Shown here: positions 21,753 to 32,631 of the stretch, piece by piece | Layout of the letters: each line of letters begins with the position of its first letter | How positions within the stretch are numbered: position 1 is the first letter of the stretch | From: Dendrolimus kikuchii | Lineage: Eukaryota; Arthropoda; Insecta; Lepidoptera; Lasiocampidae | Length of the DNA: 64,000 nucleotides | Assembly: GCA_019925095.2 (NCBI GenBank) | Contig: CM034411.1 | Span: 14,880,001-14,944,000, forward strand | Reading direction: 5' to 3' | Program-made: the position numbers and the translations under genes | Notes under the pieces: model-generated | What the model was told of the DNA's origin: nothing | Seen by the model: only the letters and a program-made list of their open reading frames with translations | Databases searched by the model: none

Positions 21753-22060
21753 ATTTTTTTTATTTTTTATTGCATGAGTTCAGCAGACAGGTAGACGGCC
21801 CACTTGATGGAAAGCGGTTACCATCGCCTATGGACATTTGCAACACCAAAGTTGCTACAAATGCGCTGCTGCTCTCTTAATGGAGACTGGAATGCCGGAA
21901 CACAACTCAAGCTTGTTATGTCGGCATAATCTAGACCAGGGGTGGTAACCATCCAGTCGGGCAAATAGCCTACCACCTGGCTGTGGGTTGTTTTGTCGCC
22001 TCTTACGACAGGCCGCCCGGCCGCAGGAAATTGTATTCTTTCTCCGTTCCTACACGGATA
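21753..22060 (-). mobile_element. Family S, full length
   Basis: The poly(A) end (TATTTTTTATTGCATGAG) is at the left and TATCCGTGTAGGAACGG is the 5' end at the right. A short deletion removes the GTCACTAATG block. Confidence 0.8.
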
Positions 22061-22397
22061 GAACATACGGATACATCCATACATTCTTGCAAACTTTCGC
22101 GTTTATAATATTAGTAGGAAGTAGGATAAAATACTTAAGTACACAAAATAATAACTTTCTATGAAATAGAGAGTTCAGCATAGCCCGATAGCCATCGCAT
22201 GAGACAAGTAAGGGAGAAAGTTATAATAGCCTCCGGTGATTTTGACAGTGACTGTCATAAAAAATAAATTTAAATCTTCTATGTAACAATGGCGGTCGCT
22301 ATAATTGATGTTGCCTTTCTCGCTGAGGTCAAGATCGTTAGAAATCTTTATGCCATTTTGTTGAGGATTTAACTATCTTCCGGTTTTAACCTTTTAA

Positions 22398-22594
22398 CCC
22401 TTCAGCTCATTATTAGCACATATGTGTCCGCGATGACAGTGCTGATCCGCGTTTGTGCACGTGATCGTTTTTGTGTTGTTGTCTCACTCTGTTTATATAG
22501 GATTTGTATGATTTGTATGAAATGGGTATATTTTCTTGGTATATTACGAGATGGTGATAGTGTTAGTCTTGCGGCTTTTGGTAGAGCTGAAGGG
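22398..22594. mobile_element. piggyBac-type MITE
   Basis: The ends are CCCTTCAGCTC and its exact inverse GAGCTGAAGGG (11-bp TIR). TTAA lies immediately outside both ends (22,394-22,397 and 22,595-22,598), the diagnostic piggyBac target duplication. The 197-bp body holds no transposase. Confidence 0.75.
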
Positions 22595-22599
22595 TTAAG

Positions 22600-23175
22600 A
22601 CGGAACCAACACAAATTTGTTGCCGAACTGTCACACACGGCTAATTGGGAAGCACCACAAATTTGTGGTCAAATACAGATAATTGAAACGAACGTTGAAC
22701 TGATGCTTTCTCGCTCTAACTACATAGAATTTGTATTAGAGTAAAAGAGGCGATATAATTCTCTTTTGATTTTGGCGCGGCAATTTTGATGGCAGCTGGC
22801 ATTAAAATTTGGCCCCTTTTAAGGGTTAAGAATACTTTGACGATTTTTGAACAAAGGCTCGTAAAAAGAAGGGAACAGGTTGTGCTAAAAGTGGTATTTA
22901 ATCTGTACAATCAAACGTCACTGTCAATAACGTCAAACAATAATGACAAGTGACAGATCATCCAGCTCTAAAAATTTAAATAATAATAAATGTAATAATA
23001 CTTTAAAATATACATAATACGAAGACTATAAAAGTGTTTACATTAATAATAAAAGAACAATAGTCAGGCAGACAGTCAAATCGACTGAGTTATGTATTTT
23101 TTTTGTTATCTACAATACGTTCGCAGCCTTATAGATTTAGTACGGGAGTAGATACCTATATGACGTCATAAGTAT
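22600..23175. other. No recognised feature
   Basis: Open frames of 64-106 codons cross this stretch but have no family features. A second CCCCTTTTAAGGGTTAAG near 22,815 suggests further TTAA-element debris. Confidence 0.35.
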
Positions 23176-23177
23176 GT

Positions 23178-24002
23178 ACAATTTTACAGTACAAACTCAA
23201 CAACGCCTGGACCAATTTGGCCAATTCTTTTTTTTTAATGTTCGTTGAAGTCCAAAGATGGTTTTTACGGCGAGAAAAATCCGAATAATTGCCGGGAAAA
23301 TCACAAAAACAGCCCTTTTATTTTTCCCATACAAACGTTTTATAACTAAAATGTAGAGTCAATTTTAGGTTCCCACTGTCCCTTTAGATTATTTTCCAAT
23401 CAGGATTGAACCCTAAGTTCGCGCCTTAGTTTGAAGCCCTCTGGCAGACATCCAAGTCGGGGTTTTTTAGTGGGTCCCAGAAGGGTGGCCAAAATTCGTG
23501 CAAGCGAAGATACTTTGATCACCCGAGCTGAACCTCACACACCGCCCTGTCACCAGGGTGACGGTTCTGTTCAGGAGAATTTTTTGCCCCGGATATAAAA
23601 TAGGTTTTTATCCGTGCAGGAACGGAGAAAGAATACAATTTTCTGCGGCCTGGCGGCCTGTCGGCCTGTCGTAAGAGGCGACTAAACAACCCAGAGCCAG
23701 GTGGTAGGGTATTTGCTCGACTGGATGGCGACCACCCCTGGTCTAGAGTATGCCGCCATAACAACCTCGAGTTGTGTTCCGGCATTAGTGACCAGGTTCC
23801 AGTCTCCTTTAAGAGAGCAGCAGCGCATTTGTAGCAACGTTGGTGTTGCAAATGTCCATAGGCGATGGTAACCGCTTTCCATCAAGTGGGCCGTCTGCCT
23901 GTCTGCTGAACTCCTGCAATAAAAAAAAATAAAAAAGGTAGCAACAAAAAACTGCCACATTCCAAATCTTTTTGACAGAACGAAGTCTGTCGGGTCCGCT
24001 AG
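23178..24002 (+). mobile_element. Helitron carrying a family S copy
   Basis: The 3' end is GACAGAACGAAGTCTGTC hairpin then GGGTCCGCTAG at 23,999-24,002. Upstream Helitron-like text (GGACCAATTTGGCC, TTTTTCCCATACAAACG) lies before the family S insertion at 23,609. The 5' start is approximate. Confidence 0.6.
23609..23936 (+). mobile_element. Family S, full length
   Basis: TATCCGTGCAGGAACGG start and CTCCTGCAATAAAAAA end. A direct duplication of GGCCTGTC occurs near 23,650 (GGCGGCCTGTCGGCCTGTCG). Confidence 0.85.
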
Positions 24003-24471
24003 TAGAAGATGTAGATGACTTATGGCGGGTTTCTATATCTTACCGACCGTTCATTTGCCTTACTATCGGTTAAAATTTGACATAAACTCCATACATCTAA
24101 TGTCAAAATTCAACCGATGGTAGAGCAAATGAATGAATAGTAAAATATAGGAACGACGTCTTAATCAGCATTTACGAGTTCACACGACGACAAGCTCTTA
24201 ATTTATTCTTACGCCATATAGGTGTCGTCTGGTTAATTATACAGTAACTATTTGAAATAAACCTTTCATAATTTGGAATAATGAATTCGATGCACTTGGC
24301 ATTGAAGTGGGATACCATAGGATTGGGCAACCCATCGGCCTTGTCACAGAACTGCTTTTCATGTGTTTCAATAACAACTTTTGCAGTATCTCAATGTTCT
24401 GTTACAAAATACGTGATATGTTGTAACGGTGTTTAAGATGCATTTTAGCTTCTCGCGTTTAAGCCTAGTTC

Positions 24472-24997
24472 GTACGCTAGTGATTTAGTCGAGTACCGAG
24501 TAATTTAGTAACTAAACGTGTCTGAACAATAGAAATTTAGTCGAGTAGATCAGCAAATCATTTAGTCGAGTCGATTTTTTTCGGCGAGTAGCGCGTCTCT
24601 GCTTACTCGTTCATTTGTTAACATATTATTAACAGAAAATTTACACAACTTTCTGACGTTTTTAAACTATTAACGTATACTTTGGGATCTTCTAGTGCCA
24701 ATTCCTTTAGAAGACAATTGGTAGCTCCTAGTCCATCTCTTCTATTATCCATTGTGGTACCCATAACTTTTTCTCCTTATTATACAATTTTTTATATCCA
24801 CCTCTTCTAAAATAGCAATTGCCAGTAGCTTTATTAGCTTATTTACTTTATTGCGTCGAACGTTCATCTTACAAAACACCACTCACTTGTGTACTGTACT
24901 CGACCGTAGTGCGAACGGTTTTTGGGCAGTAGCGAGTATTTTAGTTATTAAACTACTCGGTACTCGACTAAATTACTAGCGTGGTGCGAACTAGGCT
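24472..24997. mobile_element. MITE with about 55-bp TIRs
   Basis: The left end AGCCTAGTTCGTACGCTAG and inverted right end AGCCTAGTTCGCACCACGC continue together through ATTTAGTCGAGTACCGAGTA. Extra internal copies of TTTAGTCGAGT exist. No target duplication is clear and no transposase frame is present. Confidence 0.7.
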
Positions 24998-25134
24998 ATA
25001 AGTGTTGGGAGTTTAGTGTTTTATAGTTTTTGTAGGGATTTTAGCAGAAACGGAATCTTTATAAAATATTTACTCTTTAGTTGCTTTTGAAGTCGGGTTA
25101 GTTTTTTTTTTGTAAAAAAAAATATTTTTCTACT

Positions 25135-25360
25135 AATATTTTCTTAAGTTTTCGCGACTTGTGCACATAATAAAACTACGTTTTAACGGTTTTAAGCGCG
25201 GTAATTTTTATATTTTTATTCCGACGTTTCGGCCACTTTTCAGTAGCCTTTCCGTGATCACGGCCACTGAAGTGGCCGAAACGTCGGAATAACGTATACG
25301 TAACAAGAATCAAATAAATTACCGCGCTTAAAACCGTTAAAACGTAGATTTATTATATTT
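25135..25360. mobile_element. Foldback MITE, most complete copy
   Basis: Two arms with ACGTTTTAACGGTTTTAAGC and its inverse flank a central pair of TTCCGACGTTTCGGCCACTT and its inverse. The whole is therefore nearly one palindrome. Copies lie at 16,521, 28,862 and the window end. Confidence 0.75.
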
Positions 25361-25364
25361 TCTA

Positions 25365-25750
25365 CTTTTTATTTACGCGCTTGAGAAGCTTTAGAAAAAA
25401 AATGTGTGTGAGTGTGCAGTTCACACGCAGTAGAAGTGAAACATAGTGTGACAAGGGGTGGGAGGGATTCTAAATTTCGTGACGTCTCATTTCATATATT
25501 GTATCGTGATAATATATTTAAGCTTTAAAACACGAAATTTGAAGTATTAAGGAAAAACTTCAACACATTTCCAACTCTGTCTGTATGAGCATAGTGTTTA
25601 AATGATTAAATATAATGTACTCTATCTCATTCTTTCGCAGGTTTATTCCATAGATTTATGTGTTTATCTTTTTTTAGTGTCGCTTTCTCGTTTCATCGAG
25701 TTTCAAAACAGAACGATTCGAAACAAATTTCACTTCAAAAAATGAAACAC
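25365..25750. other. No recognised gene
   Basis: AT-rich stretch. CTTTCTCGTTTCATCGAGTT near 25,682 recurs near 48,375, so part is dispersed repeat. Confidence 0.4.
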
Positions 25751-25756
25751 TTTGTA

Positions 25757-26022
25757 CTTACATACATACATACATACATACATAACTTCACGCCAGTTCC
25801 CTTGCGGGGTAGGCACGAACAGCAGAGCGCCATTTAGGCCTATTCTTACACACCTCACTTGCTTCTTTGACATTCATAACTCTATGACAAGAGTTATGAA
25901 TGTTGCACGCTTGTCTGTTCGTAAGGCTCCTGACATCACCTGCTAGTACACGATCGATTTGATCATGGAAAGTGTGTCGTGGCCTTCCACGACTTCTGTA
26001 TCCATCCACTTTGTACGTGCCT
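25757..26022 (-). mobile_element. Family R LINE 3' end, rearranged
   Basis: The (ATGT)n tail and the C-terminal codons to DGYRSRGRPRHTFHDQIDRV are readable on the minus strand. Near 25,880 ATAACTCTATGACAAGAGTTAT forms a local inversion-type palindrome that breaks the coding order. Confidence 0.7.
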
Positions 26023-26048
26023 ATAATATTCGAGGGTCGCTCTCTATT

Positions 26049-26490
26049 TCCCTGGGATCCCCTCATCAGATCCTGACTTGGTGACCATGGAACCACGTCT
26101 GGGGTATATATAATCTTTCGAATAAACAAAAATTGAATATCACGTGCGAAACATACGCGCGTATACAAGATTTTTTCCAAGAATTTAGGCGCATGGCATT
26201 CTTTAATATGGATTATGTTCGATAGCCCTGGGATCCGATCCACTCATCGAATCCTGACTTGGTAACCATGGGACTACCCCGGAAGTATACACTTACGAGT
26301 AAAGAAAACAATTTGACAATCGGTTTACAATTGACGGAGATATCGTGTTACTAACAATTTTCGTGAGTTTCTCTAATTCCTTGAAATCCACTCATCGGAT
26401 CCTGATATGATGACAATGGGACCAATTCGGCAGTATAACCTTTCGACTAAAAGAAAAAATCGGTTCACAATTGGCGGAGAAATCGAGTAA
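26049..26490. repeat. Three degenerate tandem units of about 110-175 bp
   Basis: Units begin near 26,049, 26,225 and 26,378. Each holds a CTCATC(A/G)GATCCTGA core, then (A/G)CCATGG(A/G)ACC-type and TTCGA(A/C)TAAA-type blocks. Similarity is imperfect, so the array is old. No coding frame runs through it. Confidence 0.6.
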
Positions 26491-26499
26491 CGCATATAC

Positions 26500-27000
26500 A
26501 AAGAAAAACATAGACGAATTAAGAACTTCCTTCTTTTTGAAATCGGTTAAATATGCTGATTTACCGGTTTTATAACTTAACAGATGCTTTGTATAGAAGT
26601 AACAATTACCTCAAATGTTTTAGCACCTACCAACAAATTATGATGTGTTATAAATGTCACTTATTAATGATGGGAATTTTACTAAATCTTTATGAGGGTT
26701 TTATTTACTAAGAGGTAAACAAGGATTTAATTATCGTTAAGAATTTTGTGGTGTTATTATTATGAGACTGTGTTTGCTTCATTAATTAGGAAGCTTGGTT
26801 CGGCGATTAATTTGATATACGTGGATTTAGGTTGTTAGAAAAATTGTCAACACGGATGCGTTTTCAAGAAAACTTTTATTTCGGTGCTACCACTCTAAGA
26901 ACAATAAATTGCGCAACTTTTTGGTGTTGCCATTTGAATAATGGTTCAGTGCCATCTCGCGACACCTTGTCGTAGACAGATTGTATACGACGAAAATTCA
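26500..27000. other. AT-rich DNA, no gene recognised
   Basis: No bounded repeat or coding signal was found. Confidence 0.4.
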
Positions 27001-27006
27001 GGTTTA

Positions 27007-27176
27007 GGCCGCTTTCTAATTTGGCGATGCAGCAGCGGTGCGGAATCGGTGTGCTCTTTCGCTGGCTGTGTGCTGCTTCCGTACTGATACCGAGCGAATC
27101 AGGAAATGCTCATAGATGTATAGGCGCTTTGTAAGCATTCTGCACCGCTGCAGCGCGTACAAATCAGACAGCGGCC
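27007..27176. mobile_element. PIF/Harbinger-type MITE
   Basis: The ends GGCCGCTTTCTAATTTG and inverted GGCCGCTGTCTGATTTG flank a 170-bp body, with further inverted pairing at GCAGCGGTGCGGAAT. TTA stands directly outside both ends, matching the 3-bp duplication of PIF/Harbinger elements. Confidence 0.7.
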
Positions 27177-27239
27177 TTATTCTTGAAATAAAATAATCAA
27201 CTCATAAACGTTACATTATTAGGCCAGAACCTCCCCATA

Positions 27240-27390
27240 TTTAAACGCATGCGCAGTGTACCAGTCATTGGCAGGATTCACACATCAGTTATGTGCAGGT
27301 TTCATCACTATGCTTTCCTTCGCCGTCGTCAGTACGTGGGTATTGTAAGAATTATGCACGTTAGATCAGAAAACTACTTAAAGCGGCGGT
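27240..27390 (-). mobile_element. tRNA-derived SINE family 1, degraded piece
   Basis: TGCTTTCCTTCGCCG, GTACGTGGGTATTGTAAG and TGCACGTTAGATCAGAAAAC align with the middle of family 1 copies at 6700-6810 and 31,630-31,700. Both ends are lost. Confidence 0.5.
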
Positions 27391-27401
27391 TGCAAACGCC
27401 A

Positions 27402-27581
27402 TAGGCTGCGTCCGGCGTGACGCTGTACGCGACCAACGGATTGTTAATATGAACATGTATTAGTGATCTTTTTTTTACACGCCTGTCGTATGAGCGATGT
27501 CCACGGCGTATGTGCGCCGCTTCAGGCGTCACACAATAAGCATTCGTAGGTTCATAACAGCGTCATACCCAATGCAGCCTA
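27402..27581. mobile_element. Candidate MITE with about 24-bp TIRs
   Basis: TAGGCTGCGTCCGGCGTGAC at the left and inverted TAGGCTGCATTGGGTATGAC at the right enclose a 180-bp GC-richer body. The target duplication is unclear. Confidence 0.55.
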
Positions 27582-27618
27582 CGGTATTAGTAACGGGCTA
27601 CCACCTAAGTGATGCATG

Positions 27619-27899
27619 ATACGTGCAGGAACGAAGAAAGAATACAATTTCCTCTGTCGTAAGGCGGTAAAAACAACCAACGGCCAGGTGGTAGGGTATT
27701 TGCCCGACTGGATGGCTACCACTTTTGGTCTGATGTATGGCATAACAAACTTGTTTTGTGTTCCAGCATTGATGGCCAGGTTCCAGTTTCCGCTTAGAGA
27801 GCGGCAGCACATTGGTAGCGCCTTTCGTGTTACAAATATCCATAGGCGACGGTTTCCGCTTTCCATGAGGTGGGCCGTCTGCCTCTGTCGTGCAATAAA
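27619..27899 (+). mobile_element. Family S, divergent full-length copy
   Basis: It starts ACGTGCAGGAACGAAGAAAG and ends TCGTGCAATAAA. Many substitutions and short deletions separate it from the other copies, so it is an older insertion. Confidence 0.7.
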
Positions 27900-27905
27900 C
27901 TGAAA

Positions 27906-27992
27906 AGCATATTTCTGGCCGGGATTCGAACCCGCACAATTTGATATGACAGCTTAAGAGTAAGCTAGTCACTAATCTACCACGGCTTTGTG
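27906..27992 (-). mobile_element. tRNA-like SINE head
   Basis: The minus strand reads AGCCGTGGTAGATTAGTG with a later GGGTTCGAATCCCGGCC (perfect B-box). The region between does not fold as an ordinary tRNA anticodon arm, so a SINE head is preferred over a tRNA gene. Confidence 0.5.
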
Positions 27993-28185
27993 TTAAGTTC
28001 CTGCATAGTTATGCACCGTACAGACTGCCGATGTCTTTGTCTTGAGTTGACTAGGAAGTCTAAAATAAAGCTGCGATCATTAGTTAAAATATATTAACAA
28101 ATCCATTTCCTTATCCGAGCGAGACTCGAAATGGCCGTGTAAAATCAAAACAGATTTATACTAGGTTCCTATATCTTATGCTCTG

Positions 28186-28360
28186 GCAGGGATTCCCAAA
28201 CTATTTCGGGCAAGAGACCCCTTCTCAAAAATGAAATGATACCTCTGACCCCCCATAGCCAAATTACTTTAAAAATCCATCTCTAGGTTTTTTCGTATTG
28301 ATACAAAATACTTACCAATTTAAGAACTTTGCGGTTGGTTAAGTAACTTGACATCATTTT
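28186..28360 (+). mobile_element. Possible hAT-type remnant, one end
   Basis: CAGGGATTCCCAAACTATTT resembles hAT termini (CAGGGNTTCCCAAAC). The text that follows (GACCCCCCATAGCC) also fits such elements. No matching inverted end was found nearby. Confidence 0.4.
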
Positions 28361-28379
28361 CTCATAAAAATTTAACAAA

Positions 28380-28860
28380 ATAAATAAACATAAAAGTCAG
28401 TAAACATACGAACTCGCGCTTATCGACTTGATGAATTTAAAGTACAACAGTGATAGAACAATAGAGAAGATGGTTGGCAAGTAACACCTGTTTGGGATCC
28501 GATCATCAAAACTATTAAGACCCAAACCCAGCAAAAACCAACTGCCAGACCTCAAGACACTGTGAGCTCTTTCTGCGTGCAACGGCACACAAACCAACTT
28601 GACTGATAATTTCTTTTATTTTTCCTTCCACCCATTTTAATATTACGTAAATTTATTAGATCTATGTTTACTGAAGAGTTTCTTGCGCCGATTCTTCTCT
28701 TCTAGACGTAACATGTTGCGAAGCGGTAGTAAATTAGATTAGGCTCCCATAAAGTAAATAATAACCATAAACAAAATTAAAACTAAATAATAAAAATGAA
28801 CAAGTTGGCGGTAGGCTAAATAAAACTTTAACAATACTCGTTGACACTTGACATCTTTGT
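28380..28860. other. Repeat debris, no gene
   Basis: TTGCGCCGATTCTTCTC near 28,680 and ATGTTGCGAAGCGG near 28,711 are inverse to blocks near 32,180-32,240 (CCGCTTCGCAACGTG, GGCAAGAAACTC). This marks an unnamed dispersed repeat in opposite orientations. Confidence 0.45.
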
Positions 28861-28861
28861 C

Positions 28862-28962
28862 TTCCGTGATCACGGCCACTGAAAAGCGGCGGAAACGTCG
28901 GAATAATAAAAATCAAATAAATTACCGCGCTTAAAACGGTTAAAACGTAGTTTTATTATACA
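28862..28962. mobile_element. Foldback MITE, half copy
   Basis: TCCGTGATCACGGCCACTG and the right arm ACCGCGCTTAAAACGG..ACGTAGTTTTATTAT match the right half of 25,135-25,360. The left arm is missing. Confidence 0.65.
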
Positions 28963-29636
28963 ACAATGATACTTCCTACTAAAATATTTGTCATTATTAT
29001 AACAAGTTGGTAGACGTAACACAACTTCTACAGTATCTTGAAAGTTTCAAATAAGAACTTGTGTTAATTAATAGGGGTCGTTATTTAGACCTCGTCGACC
29101 CCTGGAAAAGCGAAGGTAGGCTACCTACGTTACCTCGCTTGATCGCCATACTGATCCGTTGTTCGAGGCAGGAATCAGCTCTCTGGTCACCTGAAGAGTT
29201 CATTAAAAATTGAGAGTTCTTTATAAAGGAGAGCTCATGTTCTCAGGACCTCAAGGTCCAAACGACTCAGCAAAGAACCGCACAAACATAACTCTCACGG
29301 GCGATTTTCTGTAAATACTAAATTCACCTCCTCTATCTAAAGAGTTAGCTCTTGCTTATCTGACTAATTTCTATTACTCTCTCTGTCGTCTCTCTGACGG
29401 TTGAGGTTTTGTGCTAGTCGAGTGATTCAGCTGTTTCCGCTGCCGAACCAACTACCTAGCCATATTTGGTAAATGGGATACGGCAAACGTGTCTACGCAG
29501 ATTGCATCCCATATCAGAAGTTAGCCCATCATCAAGGAATTAGGGTCATTCCGTCAGAATGCCTACCATCGCTGGTGCATGATATTGATTATATTATTTT
29601 ATCTCACGTAGACATCCTTTCCGACATTTACAGTAT

Positions 29637-29852
29637 GGGAGCTGCATACGTCTAGTCATCCCACCGGACAACGAGCTACTGGCTAGAGCAACGCGGGAGC
29701 GCACATATTAATAGTTGCTCTATCTTACTTGCACATCATCCGTCCCGCTCACACATTGTGCTATATATTGTACTAGCTATACGACTGGTTAATATTTGTA
29801 CTTAAGATTACCGTTTCCAAAATAAACTAGTTCACTTTAGTTCACATCAGCA
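29637..29852 (+). repeat. Dispersed repeat Y
   Basis: It reads GGGAGCTGCATACGTC .. ATTAATAGTTGCTCTATC .. AAAATAAACTAGTTCACT. The inverse of this stretch is present at 62,020-62,218 in intron 4 of the ABCD gene. The AATAAA near the end suggests an LTR or a gene-terminal origin. Confidence 0.6.
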
Positions 29853-29859
29853 CTGGACA

Positions 29860-30335
29860 GTGAATACTGCTCTGTGCCATCTGAAGTATCATTTAACCTC
29901 TATCACTGGCTGCTACAACAGTAAGCGGTCCGTACGGTAAAAGTAACACAAATAATAAGAAAAAATACAACGATATGAATCGTTCTACTTTATTTTTTTG
30001 GCTGGGACCGTTGTGGTAAATCTGCAATAAAACGAGGCTGAATTTTACTTTTACTTATTTAAGAATGAAGTATGTTATTTTTAGCAAATATTTTGATCAC
30101 GTGTTCAAGATTTTCTAAAAGATTTGTGACTCGCGAATTAAGGCCGATTTTCATTTGCATTAGTAAAGTAGTTAACTTCCAAAACATTATCAAAATATGC
30201 TTTTTACTTTTAAGACACATGAAAGCAATGGAAGTACGTCGCTATTTCTTCAAAGAAAATTTTTATTTATTTCTTAGTTATGTCCTTAACATCGTTTGGA
30301 CAGAAATTCAAATCATGCTTTAATAAACCCTTAAA
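29860..30335. other. AT-rich DNA, no gene recognised
   Basis: An 83-codon frame at 30,072-30,323 is A/T-driven with no motif. No repeat boundary is seen. Confidence 0.4.
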
Positions 30336-30378
30336 ATAGAAAGAAAAAACATTTATTTAGAACTACAATACAATACAT

Positions 30379-30616
30379 CGCCAGGTGGTAGCGTATTTTC
30401 CCGACTGGGTGGCTACCACCCTGGTCTAGAGTATGCCGCCATAAAAACCTTGAGTTGTGTTCCGGCATTAGTGACCAGGTTCCAGTCTCCCTTAAGAGAG
30501 CAGCAGCGCATTTGTAGCACCTTTGGTGTTGCAAATGTCCATAGGCGATGGTAACTGCTTTCCATCAAGTAGGCCGTCTGCCTGTCTGCTGAACTCAAGC
30601 AATAAAAAAATATGAG
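30379..30616 (+). mobile_element. Family S, 5'-truncated, with 7-bp duplication
   Basis: The copy begins inside CCAGGTGGTAG and ends AAGCAATAAAAAAA. AATACAT flanks it at 30,372-30,378 and 30,617-30,623. Truncation plus the target duplication indicates retroposition. Confidence 0.8.
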
Positions 30617-30984
30617 AATACATTACACAAGTATAAATAAATAAATGTACAATGTAACATGTAGTAAAAATAAACCAAGCAAGTGTAGCTCTAAATTGGT
30701 TCTAGCTCTGCATGTTGCTGGTTAGGTTGCTAACTTAGGTTGTAAATAAGCAAAAACAATAATTGAAGTATCACTTGAATTCACAAACCAAGCTTCTCAA
30801 TAGCATGGCACTGTGTCTTATTTCCGCTAATGTCGCCATGTGATGTCAAATAACTTGCTTGCCCTGACCTGACGGCGTTATTGTGAATTGTCTCACTAAA
30901 GAAGTATAAGCCTGTGTTAAGTATGAGGAAGGATACATACAGTTATTCATACATACATCTTGGAAAATATTCACCTATAGCTAG

Positions 30985-31350
30985 GATCAAAGAGATCGCG
31001 ATAGATTAGATGCATTTGAAATGTGGTGTTGGAGACGCATGAAGAGAATAAGTTGGAAATAAAAGAAGACAAATGAAGCAGTACTGGATATGATAAAGGA
31101 GAAACGCACAATTTTAAAAACTCTGGAGGAAAGAAGGGGGAAGATGGTTGGCCATTTGTTACGACACGACACTTTCTTATGCACGTTAATCGAAGGCAAA
31201 GTGGAAGCAAGGAGAGGGAAGGAAGACCAAGGTGAGCATTCATAGATCAAATAAAAGAAAAAGTGGGTGTCGTGTCTTACATAGAAGTAAAACAACTGGC
31301 ACATAATAGAGAAGATTGGAGGAGGCTCCACCGACAAGAGCTTAGTTCTT
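30985..31350 (+). pseudogene. LINE ORF C-terminus, third type
   Basis: The plus strand reads DRLDAFEMWCWRRMKRISW, LEERRGKMVGHLLRHDTF, IEGKVEARRGKE and, later, VEVKQLAHNREDWRRL-like text across stops. This is the tail of an RTE/CR1-type reverse transcriptase. Several stops show it is dead. Confidence 0.65.
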
Positions 31351-31486
31351 AAATGATAGATAGATAGCTAGAATATCACGTCTGTACAATTTACATGTTG
31401 AAATATCTAAAAAATATTATATATTTAGTGACAGTCCTCATACATTCTTCAAAATAATATCTCAGATAGATTATAATAAAAAATTA

Positions 31487-31782
31487 TAATAACAGCTCAT
31501 AAATGTCCCACTGCTGGGCTCGGGCCTCCCTTATAGGGGAACGGACAGTATACCCGCCACGCTTGCCCAAGGCGTCTTGGCTGGTTTGACACATTGGTTA
31601 TCTCGATGTGCAGGTTGCATCACGCTGTTTTCCTTCATCGTGGTTAGCGCGTGGTAATTGTAACAATATGCACATTAGGCCAGAAAACTGACTAAGTGGT
31701 GCATGCGTTCCGCGGCCAAGATCGAACCCGCGCCCTTTGAGATTGAGACGCGTGCGCTAGCCGTTACGCTACCACGACTTTA
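31487..31782 (-). mobile_element. tRNA-derived SINE, family 1
   Basis: The minus-strand head has TAGCGTAACGG and GGTTCGATCTT. The body ends CCCAGCAGTGGGACATTTATG. Same layout as the copies at 6590 and 35,253. Confidence 0.75.
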
Positions 31783-32631
31783 GTTACGACGACACGACAC
31801 GACAGTGATTGAATTATTATTTATTATATAGTATTATTTATGCCAAACCGGCGGCGTACCAGATATTCCGGTCGATGTTGTTTTGCCTGATTTTGCTTGG
31901 ACGTTTTAGCACTTGTTTTTCATAGTTTTCCTGAACTGTAACTTTTAAAAAATTATTGTAATCATCATTTTTTACATATTCTATACTGATTAAATTTGAG
32001 TATTTTAGAATTTAGCAATCGTTTCAAACACTTAGAATAGAATAGAATACTATTGCTAGAAATGCATATTTACATAGGTAATACAAATTCAAAAGTTTTT
32101 ATTCAAAATAAGTTCCACTGGAGAACACTCTATGAAGGTCATACATGTAAGTTAAAATTTATTTTTTTACTTCCTATTCTATGTACACCGCTTCGCAACG
32201 TGTTGATGCTGTAAAGGAGATGAAGCGGCAAGAAACTCCCCAGCAACACGTCTAGCTAAATATTGTTTTTCTTTATATTTCATATTCTGTTTATATCTTA
32301 AATTCTTTTTTTTTATAAGTTTTGTACAGAATTACTTTTTGAAGAATTAATGGAGTTGTAGTAAACAATGCATACTTAATAAGACCAAGACAATAAAAGG
32401 AAAGAAAAATTGTATTATAGTTATAATAATGACATGACGTGCTAAAATGTTATGCTGCAATATGTTGTGTTGTTGTTGTTATAGTGGTTTCAATAGGATG
32501 AGTGCGGAAGGAAAAGACATGTTGTGCCGACCCCAATTAATTGGGATATGGTGAAAGAAAATCAATACATTTTGCCTTACTGTTGTTCATATCTTTAACT
32601 AAACAAACTGAATTGAACACGCTAATAAATC

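Noticed and set aside
22424..22744. 106-codon plus frame
   Set aside because: Its first half lies within the piggyBac-type MITE and the rest is unconserved AT-rich DNA.
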